A program made the translations under genes and the position numbers. A DNA stretch of 19,032 nucleotides from the NCBI GenBank assembly GCA_051745935.1, contig JBNJEM010000072.1, forward strand, positions 1 through 19,032, written 5' to 3'. The number at the start of each line of letters is the position of its first letter. Position 1 is the first letter of the stretch. The notes below the pieces were generated by a model. The model saw only the letters and a program-made list of their open reading frames with translations. It did no database searches and was not told the origin of the DNA. Shown one piece after another: positions 1 through 7,955 of the stretch. The stretch is from JBNJEM01 sp051745935 (GTDB taxonomy: Bacteria > Planctomycetota > Planctomycetia > Pirellulales > Pirellulaceae).

Positions 1-538
1 CGTTGCTCGCGTGAGCGCGACAGACCAGTCCAACCAGGAAAAAACGGTCGCCAATGGTGAGTTTTCCGGCAAGGCCGCACCAGGGGGTTCCCTTGCCGCG
101 GGTCCCGGGCAACGGAATTTGATTGAAAAAGGCTTGCGCGAAACCGTGTGAACTAAGCTGCTCGGGCCAACGGCGGATCATGGGGTGGTGTTTGGCAATC
201 ACGTTGCTCATGCCAGGCACCAACCGTTCCATAATGCCTGGCAGCACGTCGGAGGGCGGCAATTCGCCCCCCCGGCCTCCCGGCGCGACCACCACCACGG
301 CGAGCCGCACGGGGGTTCCATAGAATTCCAAACGAGGTCCCTCGGCTGGTGGCCCGGTGGCGTCGAGGCGGCTCAGATCAATGAAGAGCTCCGACGTGAC
401 TCGCTGAGGCGACGTTCGTCGACGGCGCAACCAACGCCAGAAAACCAGTGCCGAGATCGCGAGCACGCACAGGCCACCGGCCAGAAGCCACGTCGGATTG
501 AGACTCTGCCAAAGATTCATCGGGCCATATCCCGCCAT
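1..538 (-). CDS. Membrane-anchored hypothetical protein, C-terminus beyond the window
   Basis: Function not recognised. The visible 179 residues begin MAGYGPMNLWQS. One membrane segment (about residues 17-36, rich in L, A, G, V) is followed by a basic stop-transfer stretch (RWLRRRR), so the N-terminus is short and the rest is probably cytoplasmic. A soluble domain follows, with an LAVVVVAPGG beta strand, an ELPPSDVLPGIMERLVPG segment and a GKGTPWCGLAGKL segment. From memory, similar proteins occur widely in planctomycetes without a known role; I could not check this. The start is uncertain: ATG at 538 is preferred, ATG at 520 or GTG at 631 are possible, and none has a good ribosome binding site. 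It lies on the same strand as the large barrel protein, 288 bases downstream of it. The reading frame stays open to the left edge with planctomycete-like composition, which supports a real gene. Confidence 0.75.
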   Translation of the reverse strand, partial: MAGYGPMNLWQSLNPTWLLAGGLCVLAISALVFWRWLRRRRTSPQRVTSELFIDLSRLDATGPPAEGPRLEFYGTPVRLAVVVVAPGGRGGELPPSDVLPGIMERLVPGMSNVIAKHHPMIRRWPEQLSSHGFAQAFFNQIPLPGTRGKGTPWCGLAGKLTIGDRFFLVGLVCRAHASN

Positions 539-826
539 GTTGATGGTCTTGTATACCCACGCCCCGGACGAGCCGGAACCATCCAGAGGTTGGGCCGCGT
601 AGGTGTCAGGTGTCAGGGTCGCCGATGCCACCGATCAGGCCGTTGAGCGTTTTCCGCGTCGCAACCCCGACGGTTTTTGGAGAGGCTCTTGGGAATCACT
701 GCTGATGGTACGCGAACCCCCGGTGGTTTGACAAGCCATTGACCTTTTAAAGATGGCGATAAAACTGGATGTCCGTTTTCCAACTCCCTTTGGTCGTAGG
801 AAACCCGCACGGTTCTGGCGCTGGCG
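539..826. other. Spacer between two minus-strand genes
   Basis: 288 bases without a convincing gene. Minus-strand frames are partly open here but look like composition effects. A weak promoter-like pair for the gene at 1-538 is present on the minus strand: TTGTCA (729-734) and TACCAT (705-710), 18 bases apart. This is only a suggestion, because planctomycete promoters often deviate from the sigma-70 consensus. The short tandem repeat at 601-617 lies in this spacer. Confidence 0.4.
601..617 (+). repeat. Short tandem repeat AGGTGTC x2.4
   Basis: Two exact AGGTGTC units plus a partial third (AGG). The position just upstream of the likely start of the 1-538 gene makes it leader sequence. It is too short to assign a role. 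Confidence 0.5.
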
Positions 827-3463
827 TTATTCACTTTGCATGGGGGTTCCCGATAGATGGACCGTGATATCGTCCAACCAGGCCTCCCCCATTCCGCCGA
901 GAGCCACGGTGGCGGTGAACGTACCGTCTTGGGTGGCGGTTCGATAGAACGAGAATTCCCGCCAGCCGTTGGACGCGTGGATTCGCTGAGCCAGGTCAAG
1001 TTTGGTGATGGAATCGGAAATCAGCAACCCATCCATGGATCCCTGAATGGAGGACTCCACGCGCGCCCAGCCGTGAACATGGATCAATTGCCCTTTTCGG
1101 ACGTCAACAGGAGCGGTGGTGATCTTGAGCGGGGGGGAGTCGATCACCAAAGGGGCCTCTTTGCCCGCGGCGGGCCAGCATTGCAGTCGCAGGGCTGAAC
1201 GGCCGGAGCGAGGCGAGTGCAGTGACAATTCCACTGCGGTTCGCAAGCTGGGATTATCGGTGGCGACATTCTTCCAACCACTCGACTGGAGCAACGAGAG
1301 GTTTTCGAAATCGCCCCCAGGCAGTGAATTTGGTTCCCAGCTTACCTGTCGCAAGCGGTTTCCGAGTTCGTAGTGAAGGGGGAGCGAGAAGAAACTGACA
1401 CATAACGGGCTGGACACGGGTGAAGGAAAGGCACTCGCGGCCAGCTTCCAGTGGTGAGAGCGGGCTCGTGCCAATTCTTGTTTTCCCTGACGCAGAAAGT
1501 CGGCGGCCCGCTCGTGTCCGCCCGTTTCGGCCAGTTGTTGGACGTGTTGAAGTTGACGCCGAGCCCGCTCCAATGATTCGTTTTGGACCAATTGGTCGGA
1601 GAGCTGGGACGCCGAAGCGGCCTTGAGGATCCTTTGGTGTGTATCCACGACGGCCGCGTACATGCTGGCCGCGATCGTGCCCGTGCTTTCGGGCTGGATT
1701 TCACGCAGGGCGGCCGCCTGTTGGGCCAGGTAATTGATGACAAGCTGGTCCTGGGTCAAGACAATTGGGGTGATGAGTCTGCCTTCGTCCAATGTAATAT
1801 GGACTCCGGTGGCTCGCTGGGGCGTGAGGCGTTTGAGTCCGTTTTCACCGACCCGGTACACTTCATCGGTGGCTGAAACGCCAGGTACTTCGAAAGAGAC
1901 CGGCGTCTCGCCGACCGGGCCGGCCACGTACTGTTGATCGGCCACTCGGCGGATCACCAATAACAGCCGCGATCGCTCGGTTTTCAGTACGCTTGCGCGG
2001 GCGGACGGGTCGCTCGTCTCCAATTCGTGCTCATGGGTGCCGGTTGTCGCCCATGGTTCCACGATTGCTAGTTCCTGATTGAGACGCTTCAGTGCATTGG
2101 CCCGAATGTCGGTCAAACGGTCGGGGCCGTCCAGGCGTGAATGGGAGCGGAAGAGTAGGCCGCGAGCACCAGAGGCGATGGCGTGGTGGGCCATGAGCCG
2201 AATCTGGTCTGGTTCGAGAATGGACGGCGCATCGGGTGCCTGTCCCATGACGGCCAGTTGTCTCGTCACCCGCGGGGCGAGTTGAGTGGGTATCGAAGCC
2301 CAGAAGTGCGACCCCATGCTGGTGAGACGCGATCGGTTTAGATACCATTCGCCGAAGCTTCCCAGCGGTAGCGTGTTGTTCGGGCCGGGCGGTTCGAGAA
2401 CGACCAAATCGGCAAGTCGACTATACTGCCAGGTTTTTTCGCGAGGCATGCAGATGATCGCTCGCTTGTCCTCATCCGGCACACTGCGCAGTTGTTGGGC
2501 CTGGCGGCGAGTGGAGTCGACTTGGTCGGCGGCGAGGTCTTCCCCTAGGTCCCAGGCAAGGATCTGTTTTAACGCGGTGCCGTAATCGACAACGGACTGA
2601 TTGGTGGGGGGAGGGGCAATCAACCAAATCCCGCACTCTTGGGCGGCCCGCAATTGCTCCGCGGTCGCTGGAGTGGAAAGACGGACCGCGTTGAAACCAA
2701 GTGATTTGAGCCACGCAAAAGGCTCTCCATTCCCGTCAATCGCTCGCACCAGCTGGGGGCGGCCATCGAGCGTCAAGACGGACCCCTCAAGTTTGGGGGT
2801 GGCTTGAGAGTCATGGTTGAATGCCGGATCAGGTGGACGCGATTGCCTCTCGCTGCCTTGTTCCCCGTTCTGAAGGCTGTCGACAAATACCTGGCCGGTA
2901 ATCTCCAGATCATCCAACCAGAGCTGTGTATCGCCCGCGCCGCCGTAGGCGTTGAGGACCAGCATATCGAGGTACGCTTCCCGCGACGTCACGTCCGAAC
3001 CAAACTGGGAACGCAATATGGGGATTTGTCGATTGAGCCGTTTGGCCGGTAACTTGACCGTAAGCTTTTCCCACGTTCCAGGGTTCTGATAGGTGGTTCC
3101 GCGCACCAGCGTGGTGAGAGCGTTGCCGGTAAGTGGGTCGGCGGAACGGGGAAGCACGGCTCTCGCCGAAAGACGAAGTCCGGGCCGGTTGGCTTTAACC
3201 CATATGCTCACTGTCAATTCATCGATAATCCGGGACCGGCGAATGGGCGTAGTGAGGTGGACGTACGTGCCCGTACCGGCGCGGATCTTGAAATGCTCGC
3301 TGGTTTGCCCCGAATGAGCATCTTGGAAACTCCGCTCATGGTGCACCACCCGCGCAGCGCAATCATGATCAGCCAGTTCCCAGCTGACATCCAACCTTTC
3401 GTGCGAATCGACACGGTCTCCGTGGGTTTGGTATGGGGAGAGCACCAGGCCGCATAGAAACAA
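827..3463 (-). CDS. Secreted glycoside-hydrolase-like TIM-barrel protein with two jelly-roll modules
   Basis: About 878 residues if translation starts at TTG 3463. A hydrophobic signal-like segment (LFLCGLVLSPYQTHG) comes first. A jelly-roll, carbohydrate-binding-like module follows (about residues 30-195), ending in QLWLDDLEITG. A barrel-like domain (about 225-560) begins LTLDGRPQLVRAIDGNGEPF and has the strand-helix motif FAWLKSLGFNAVRL typical of glycoside hydrolase barrels. A helical, Q/A/R-rich stretch (about 590-700) leads to a second jelly roll ending in GEAWLDDITVHL, which mirrors the first. I cannot point to a catalytic acid pair, so activity is unproven; polysaccharide binding or processing outside the cytoplasm is inferred. 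The frame is open further upstream to GTG 3772, with ATG at 3721 and GTG at 3586. That extension is Pro/Arg/Ser-rich and includes a translated copy of a dispersed repeat (3488-3564), so I reject it, though the true start remains uncertain. Confidence 0.8.
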   Translation of the reverse strand: MFLCGLVLSPYQTHGDRVDSHERLDVSWELADHDCAARVVHHERSFQDAHSGQTSEHFKIRAGTGTYVHLTTPIRRSRIIDELTVSIWVKANRPGLRLSARAVLPRSADPLTGNALTTLVRGTTYQNPGTWEKLTVKLPAKRLNRQIPILRSQFGSDVTSREAYLDMLVLNAYGGAGDTQLWLDDLEITGQVFVDSLQNGEQGSERQSRPPDPAFNHDSQATPKLEGSVLTLDGRPQLVRAIDGNGEPFAWLKSLGFNAVRLSTPATAEQLRAAQECGIWLIAPPPTNQSVVDYGTALKQILAWDLGEDLAADQVDSTRRQAQQLRSVPDEDKRAIICMPREKTWQYSRLADLVVLEPPGPNNTLPLGSFGEWYLNRSRLTSMGSHFWASIPTQLAPRVTRQLAVMGQAPDAPSILEPDQIRLMAHHAIASGARGLLFRSHSRLDGPDRLTDIRANALKRLNQELAIVEPWATTGTHEHELETSDPSARASVLKTERSRLLLVIRRVADQQYVAGPVGETPVSFEVPGVSATDEVYRVGENGLKRLTPQRATGVHITLDEGRLITPIVLTQDQLVINYLAQQAAALREIQPESTGTIAASMYAAVVDTHQRILKAASASQLSDQLVQNESLERARRQLQHVQQLAETGGHERAADFLRQGKQELARARSHHWKLAASAFPSPVSSPLCVSFFSLPLHYELGNRLRQVSWEPNSLPGGDFENLSLLQSSGWKNVATDNPSLRTAVELSLHSPRSGRSALRLQCWPAAGKEAPLVIDSPPLKITTAPVDVRKGQLIHVHGWARVESSIQGSMDGLLISDSITKLDLAQRIHASNGWREFSFYRTATQDGTFTATVALGGMGEAWLDDITVHLSGTPMQSE

Positions 3464-3487
3464 AATGAGGCGGATGGCCGACCACCT

Positions 3488-3564
3488 CCGCGAGTCCGAC
3501 CAACGGGAGGACGGCTTGCGTCGGGCAGTTGTCCACCCGGACCAATCCGACCGCCTGAAAGATA
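3488..3564 (+). repeat. 77-base dispersed repeat, copy A
   Basis: Ungapped match to 10138-10214 with 69 of 77 bases identical. The longest shared blocks are CAACGGGAGGACGGCT and AATCCGACCGCCTGAA. Both copies lie in the same orientation, upstream of a minus-strand gene. Differences fall at all codon positions in every reading, so conservation is of DNA or RNA and not of a peptide. A CGGG...CCCG inverted pair with a 10-base loop is kept in both copies. This copy reads through in the frame of the barrel gene and explains the odd Arg/Ser/Trp-rich extension of that frame. Confidence 0.85.
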
Positions 3565-3993
3565 AGACCCAGCTTTGGCAAAGCACCCGTATGCGTGTGG
3601 GGAAGTATGGATGGTCCGGGCGCGTTGGGCTGCGTTGGTCCCAAGTTGGAGGCACGGTTGCCCGGCCGCGATTTCGACGCGGCTGGGGTGAGTTGCTGGC
3701 CCGGGGCGGAGGTTTGTTCATGGCTGCGTCGCTGCCGGCGGATTTGCATCGGTACCGTGAAGCCTCGAACACTCGTCATGGGCTCCACACGGCTCCAGGC
3801 GGCATTCATGGGCGAAACCGAAGCTGGAGTGTGATGGCCCGCGGAATACACGCGGTCCCCTCTTTTTTGGGCCGCTTTTCTGGGCCGCTCCGTTTATTTG
3901 CCGCTTGAGTTCTTTGCTGCTTGAGGGGGGAATCCAGCTCGACTGTTGCCCAAACGCCACATGGATGTTTCACGGGACGATTAGAACGTAAAG

Positions 3994-4008
3994 CCTGTTT
4001 GTAACAGG
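3994..4008. repeat. Perfect inverted repeat CCTGTT-TGT-AACAGG
   Basis: Six-base arms around a three-base centre, 190 bases before the 99-residue gene. No T-tract follows, so it is more like a binding site or leader hairpin than a terminator. Six-base arms can occur by chance. Confidence 0.35.
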
Positions 4009-4092
4009 ATTTGCGAATCGCGACCAGATCAACTGCGAGGCGTTTCGGCTACAGAGAGAGGGCGGCGGGGGTGAGGGAAAGCTCGATAAGTT

Positions 4093-4105
4093 GTTGTCTG
4101 ACAAC
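4093..4105. repeat. Perfect inverted repeat GTTGTC-T-GACAAC
   Basis: A near-palindrome 93 bases upstream of the start at 4198. Its symmetry with a single-base centre suits a dimeric regulator site better than an RNA hairpin. No regulator can be named. Confidence 0.35.
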
Positions 4106-4197
4106 GGGTTGCGAGGTTTGTGGCGTGTGCGAAGCCAATTGGCACGGCGTCTGCTCCCCGATACTGACGGCACGAAACAACTCACTTCAGGAGACAC

Positions 4198-4497
4198 ATG
4201 CTGATGAACCCAGTCCCGCGGAATTCCACGGCCAAGAACAAAGAACTTCCGAAAGACATTCTCGAGCTGACGCAAATGATTGCCACGTTGCCGAGCCAAT
4301 ACCGATCGGGGCTCGAGCCGCTGATGGACCGGGTGATCGAGAGCACGCGGCGGCGCCGTCGTATTTTGTCATTGGTTCAGGAAGCGTTGAGTCAGTTACG
4401 ATTGGATATGAAGTACTTGGTCTTCGATTTGGAGGCCACCCGCCGGGAGCGGGACGGTTACCGAAGGCAAAACGAGGAGGGGGAGGCGGGGGAGTAA
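4198..4497 (+). CDS. Small basic helical protein of unknown function
   Basis: 99 residues, not assigned to a family. An AGGAG ribosome binding site (4189-4193) lies 4 bases before ATG 4198 and 10 bases before ATG 4204, so either may be used. The protein is predicted to be almost all helix: DILELTQMIATLPSQYRSGL, then a basic run STRRRRRILSLVQEALSQLRLD, then MKYLVFDLEATRRERDGYRR and an E/G-rich tail. There is no signal peptide or membrane segment, so it is probably cytoplasmic. The RRRRR cluster could bind nucleic acid or a partner, but this is only inference. It is followed on the same strand, after 258 bases, by the Ser/Thr kinase. The clear ribosome binding site and coherent helical pattern argue that it is a real gene. 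Confidence 0.75.
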   Translation: MLMNPVPRNSTAKNKELPKDILELTQMIATLPSQYRSGLEPLMDRVIESTRRRRRILSLVQEALSQLRLDMKYLVFDLEATRRERDGYRRQNEEGEAGE

Positions 4498-4755
4498 GAG
4501 TGGCTGGAGGAGATACAGCGAAGTTGCTTCGCGAAGCGATGTCGAATACCATGAAGGTTTGCAGCGGTTAATAAGACTGGTTTTTCGATTTAACTACTGG
4601 GTACGGTCGGCAACAACACCGGCTTTCTCGCTTTGAACGTTTGCGTTGGTGGTGGAAGACCTCCACGGTTTGGTCAGGACTTGTTAACACGACCTTCGGC
4701 ATGGCTTTTGATCGCAACGGCCGTGTTCGTCTTTCAGCAGGAGTACGATGGTTCC

Positions 4756-6294
4756 ATGGCCGAAATGACGGCGGAAAAGTTCGCGCAGCGGGCCTTTGAC
4801 TATGATCTCGTGGATGCTCACCAACTGGAGTCCGTTTGGGGGGAGTTCGGCAGTCGCGAAGTACCGCTTGACGAGTTCACGAAGCTGATGGTGCGCCGGG
4901 AGTTACTAACCAATTTCCAGGTGGACCGTCTGTTGAGTGGCAAGCGGGAGGGGTACTTTTACGGCAACTACAAGGTGCTGTACATGGTCGGTTCGGGGAC
5001 GTTTGCTCGCGTCTACCGGGCGACCCACCGGGAATCAAAACGGCATCGAGCAGTGAAAGTACTCCGAAAGCGTTATGCGGAGGACATGGTTACGACGCAG
5101 CAGTTCTTGCGGGAAGCCCGGGTCTTGATGCCGTTGCGGCATCCGAACATCGTGCCGGTGCACGAAGTGCTGGAAGAGCATCACCGACCGTTCATGGTCA
5201 TGGACTTCATTGAGGGGCAGAATCTCCGAGACTTTATCAAGGTTCGCAAACGGCTGGATCTGGAGGTGTCGCTTGGTTTGACCGCGGATGTATTGTCGGG
5301 GCTGGATTACGCGCTGGACAAGGGCGTCACACACCGCGACATGAAGTTGTCAAACGTGTTGATTTCGAGCCATGGCCGAGCGAAGCTTGTCGATTTTGGT
5401 TTGGCGGCCATCACGGCCGACATGAGCGAAGAGGCCATTGCGGCGGCCGCGAACCCCCGCAGTATCGACTATGCGGGGCTGGAGCGAATCACGGGGGTTC
5501 GAAAGAACGATCCGCGGAGCGACATCTATTTTACCGGTGTCATGCTCTATCATATCCTCTCGGGCAAACCACCACTTCATGAAACACGTGATCGGATCAA
5601 ACGCTTGAGTGTGGAGCGGTATCGTGGCGTCAAGCCATTGGGAGCGGTACTGCCCAATTGCCCGAACTATGTGGTCGCCTTGGTCAACAAGGCGATGGAT
5701 CTCAAGGCGGACCGGCGATACCAGACGCCCAGAGACATGCTGGACGATCTGGAGCGGGTCATGGAGCGGGTCAAGGCGGGGGACAAAGGGGTGCGCGCTT
5801 CCGAGGCGATGATCGACCGCAATATACCGGACAACGCCGATTCCGCCACAAACAATTCCGCCGCAAACAATGGTGCGGCGGAACGGGAGGGGGAGAATCG
5901 CACGGTGATGCTGGTCGAATCCCATGGCAAGACGCAGGACGCGATGCGGAACGCGCTCAAAAAGCGAGGCTATCGGGTGCTGGTGTTTGGGAGTCCGCGG
6001 CGGGCGTTGCAACGCTTCGAAGGGCATTTGGAGGAGGAACCTCTGGCGGATTGCATCATCTTTTCAGCCCGCGAATTGGAAGACGAAGCCGTCGATGCCT
6101 TTAATGAATTCGGGGAAGACGAATCGACGAAGGATATCCCCGCCATCTTGTTGGTCAAACGAGCGAACAAAGACCAGATCCGGCGGGCCCGGACCAATGA
6201 ACGGCGCGTGGTGCTCCCCTTGGGTCTGAAGATCAGGCAACTCCGAGCCAAGTTGTTCGAACTGTTAAGGAAAGAAGAACCCAGCAATTCCTAG
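4756..6294 (+). CDS. Hanks-type Ser/Thr kinase with C-terminal degenerate receiver domain
   Basis: 512 residues from ATG 4756. Residues 1-70 form a helical N-terminal region ending LLTNFQVDRLLSGKREGYFY, which I associate with planctomycete kinases. The kinase domain (about 71-340) has the glycine loop GSGTFARV (79-86, Ala in place of the third Gly), catalytic Lys101 in AVKVL, the conserved Glu120, HRDMKLSN (193-200) and DFG (213-215), then DPRSDIYFTG with Asp256, so it should be active. A N/A-rich linker (360-380) leads to a receiver-like domain (382-510). There the acidic pair is VESH (Glu388-Ser389), the acceptor Asp position is Ser437, and the Thr and Lys signatures are absent. No membrane segment follows this start. 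The frame is open to TTG 4633, which would add a hydrophobic segment (SAWLLIATAVFVF); I prefer 4756, which has CAGGAG at 4738-4743, although that spacing is long. The stop overlaps that of the opposing gene. Confidence 0.93.
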   Translation: MAEMTAEKFAQRAFDYDLVDAHQLESVWGEFGSREVPLDEFTKLMVRRELLTNFQVDRLLSGKREGYFYGNYKVLYMVGSGTFARVYRATHRESKRHRAVKVLRKRYAEDMVTTQQFLREARVLMPLRHPNIVPVHEVLEEHHRPFMVMDFIEGQNLRDFIKVRKRLDLEVSLGLTADVLSGLDYALDKGVTHRDMKLSNVLISSHGRAKLVDFGLAAITADMSEEAIAAAANPRSIDYAGLERITGVRKNDPRSDIYFTGVMLYHILSGKPPLHETRDRIKRLSVERYRGVKPLGAVLPNCPNYVVALVNKAMDLKADRRYQTPRDMLDDLERVMERVKAGDKGVRASEAMIDRNIPDNADSATNNSAANNGAAEREGENRTVMLVESHGKTQDAMRNALKKRGYRVLVFGSPRRALQRFEGHLEEEPLADCIIFSARELEDEAVDAFNEFGEDESTKDIPAILLVKRANKDQIRRARTNERRVVLPLGLKIRQLRAKLFELLRKEEPSNS

Positions 6295-7112
6295 GCGGCG
6301 GGCTTGTCGGCGATTGGAGGCGGTCGCGAGTCCGGTATGATGGACAAGCCATCCGAGGCCCGCAGCAGGATGCGGTAGGATTGGCCTTTTTTCAGCTTCA
6401 TTGAAGGGGCTTCGCCGTGGGCCGCGCGGATGCCCATCTCCTCGGCCTTTTCTTCATCGTTCGCGATTGTCCAGAATTCGTTCCAAATCTTCTTTTCGAA
6501 CGCGGAGACCTGTTCGCCGTCACCGTAGGCCCGCGGGCGACTGCCTACTTTGTCCAGCATCATTCCGTCACCGGGGGCTTGTGACTCTCCAAAAATCCGT
6601 CGGAACAGGACGAGCGAAGTGGACCGCTCGATCTCCGCTTGCTCCACGTACTTATCCTTGAACTTTACCACCCAGTATTCGATATAGACGAGATCTCCCT
6701 TAATGCGAAACAGACGCGGTTCGCCTAACATTTCCCCCTGGTCATTCACCTCCACGAACTGGCCGGTCGTGTACAGCTCGCCTGTTTCCGGGTCCTCTTC
6801 CTGCTCCAACACCGTCAACCACGCGACGCGGTGATCGACTTTCAGTAGTCTCAGCGCCGTGTCAAGTTTCTGAATTTCTTTCTCTTGAGCCGCCAACTGG
6901 CGTTTTTGTTCTTCCAGCACCCCTTGCTTCTCGGCCAATTGATTCCGCATCCGCTCCAATTCCTGAACCTTCTCTTGCATTGCCAGATCAGTGGCATTGT
7001 ACGCTCGGTAGCCGTAGTATCCCCCGGCACCGATCACGCCCACGGCCAGCATGGCCAACCCCGTGCGAATCAGGCTATTGATAGCCGAGAGGGACTCGAT
7101 AATGCGGGGCAT
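6291..7112 (-). CDS. Membrane-anchored coiled-coil protein of unknown function
   Basis: 273 residues, family not recognised. A strong ribosome binding site, AAGGAAGGAG (complement of about 7120-7129), sits about 7 bases before the ATG and fixes the start. A single membrane segment (about 15-36, RTGLAMLAVGVIGAGGYYGY) is followed by a coiled coil (about 42-92) with heptad-like Leu/Gln/Glu pattern (EKVQELERMRNQLAEKQGVL). A soluble domain (about 95-260) follows, beta-rich at first (AWLTVLEQEEDPETGELYTT, LVYIEYWVVKF). The likely topology is N-in with most of the protein outside the cytoplasmic membrane. It starts 48 bases after trpC and is probably co-transcribed with it, though nothing links the two functions. 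Its TAG stop overlaps the kinase TAG stop within the palindrome CTAG (6291-6294). Confidence 0.88.
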   Translation of the reverse strand: MPRIIESLSAINSLIRTGLAMLAVGVIGAGGYYGYRAYNATDLAMQEKVQELERMRNQLAEKQGVLEEQKRQLAAQEKEIQKLDTALRLLKVDHRVAWLTVLEQEEDPETGELYTTGQFVEVNDQGEMLGEPRLFRIKGDLVYIEYWVVKFKDKYVEQAEIERSTSLVLFRRIFGESQAPGDGMMLDKVGSRPRAYGDGEQVSAFEKKIWNEFWTIANDEEKAEEMGIRAAHGEAPSMKLKKGQSYRILLRASDGLSIIPDSRPPPIADKPAA

Positions 7113-7160
7113 GGGATGACTCCTTCCTTAATTTGATACCCGTATCGGTGGGGCCGCCCG

Positions 7161-7955
7161 TCACACGGAACGAGCCCCCCCCAGTAGTGTATCCACAGCC
7201 GCGCCAATGTCCGGGGCGGCCATTAACCGCTCTCCCACCAACATCGCATGGACCTGGGCTTCCTCGAGCCGCTCGACATCCCGGCGATGCTGGATGCCGC
7301 TTTCTCCCACAACCGTGCAACCCGCCGGTACCTGCCGCCGTATGCGTATGGTACGGCCAAGATCGATCTCGAAGGTCTCCAAATCTCGATTGTTGACCCC
7401 GACGAGCGTAGCGCCAAGATCAAGAACCCGTTCGAGATTCTCGGGTCTGTGTAACTCCACTAGGGGGGTCATTCCCAGTTCCCGAATGGCTTCATGGAGC
7501 CGCCGCATCTGTTCCTGTTCCAAGCACTCGGCGATCAGCAAGACCGCATCCGCCCCCGCGGCGCGAGCTTCGAGCACTTGGTAGACGTCCAACACGAAAT
7601 CCTTGCGAAGAACCGGCAGGGCGACCGTTTCCCGCACCGCGCGTAAAACCTCCAGGCTGCCCTGGAAGAACCGCTGATCAGTTAACACGCTCAGACAGCT
7701 CGCCCCATGGCGTTGATAACGACGAGCAATATCCAGCGGCCGAAAATCAGCGCGGATAACGCCCTTTGACGGACTGGCCTTCTTCACCTCCGCAATCAGC
7801 TTGATCGGACCATCGGCCGCCAGCGGGGATTCAAAGGGACGCACGGGAGGGGCATCGGCCAGGGCCGCGCGCACGTCCGCGGTCGGGCGCGACCGCTGGG
7901 TCGTGTCCAACTCTTCTCGCTTGGCTCTCATGATTCTATCGAGGATCGTTCCCAT
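7161..7955 (-). CDS. trpC: Indole-3-glycerol phosphate synthase
   Basis: 264 residues, the normal length for the monofunctional enzyme. It closes the indole ring, turning carboxyphenylamino-deoxyribulose phosphate into indole-3-glycerol phosphate in tryptophan synthesis, in the cytoplasm. All catalytic landmarks of the TIM barrel are visible: Glu56 and Lys58 in LIAEVKKASPSKG, Lys118 in VLRKDFVLD, Glu167 in PLVELH, Asn188 in VGVNNRDL, and Glu218-Ser219 in VVGESGI. The start at ATG 7955 gives the usual MGTILDRIMRAKREEL opening. The frame is open for another 138 codons upstream, but that extension has no counterpart in the family and is rejected. It stands alone, without other trp genes; purH is 482 bases upstream and the membrane/coiled-coil gene 48 bases downstream. 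Confidence 0.97.
   Translation of the reverse strand: MGTILDRIMRAKREELDTTQRSRPTADVRAALADAPPVRPFESPLAADGPIKLIAEVKKASPSKGVIRADFRPLDIARRYQRHGASCLSVLTDQRFFQGSLEVLRAVRETVALPVLRKDFVLDVYQVLEARAAGADAVLLIAECLEQEQMRRLHEAIRELGMTPLVELHRPENLERVLDLGATLVGVNNRDLETFEIDLGRTIRIRRQVPAGCTVVGESGIQHRRDVERLEEAQVHAMLVGERLMAAPDIGAAVDTLLGGARSV

Larger units (their letters stand above)
3464..4197. other. Divergent spacer between barrel protein and 99-residue gene
   Basis: 734 bases between divergently oriented genes, expected to hold both promoters. It contains copy A of the 77-base dispersed repeat (3488-3564) and two short perfect inverted repeats (3994-4008 and 4093-4105). The minus strand is open from 3464 to 3772 in the frame of the barrel gene, but its translation looks non-coding. 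No promoter stands out to me. Confidence 0.5.

Noticed and set aside
185..646. 153-codon plus-strand frame
   Set aside because: His/Arg/Gly-rich translation antisense to the membrane-anchored gene, whose own translation has a membrane segment and globular character.
613..999. 128-codon minus-strand frame overlapping the end of the barrel gene
   Set aside because: It overlaps the well-supported barrel gene in another frame and has Arg/Pro/Ser-rich composition typical of shadow frames in GC-rich DNA.
4633..4755. Upstream TTG start for the kinase, adding a hydrophobic segment
   Set aside because: TTG is weaker than the ATG at 4756, the hydrophobic stretch has no expected place before the planctomycete-type kinase N-terminus, and a ribosome binding site precedes 4756. 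It remains possible.
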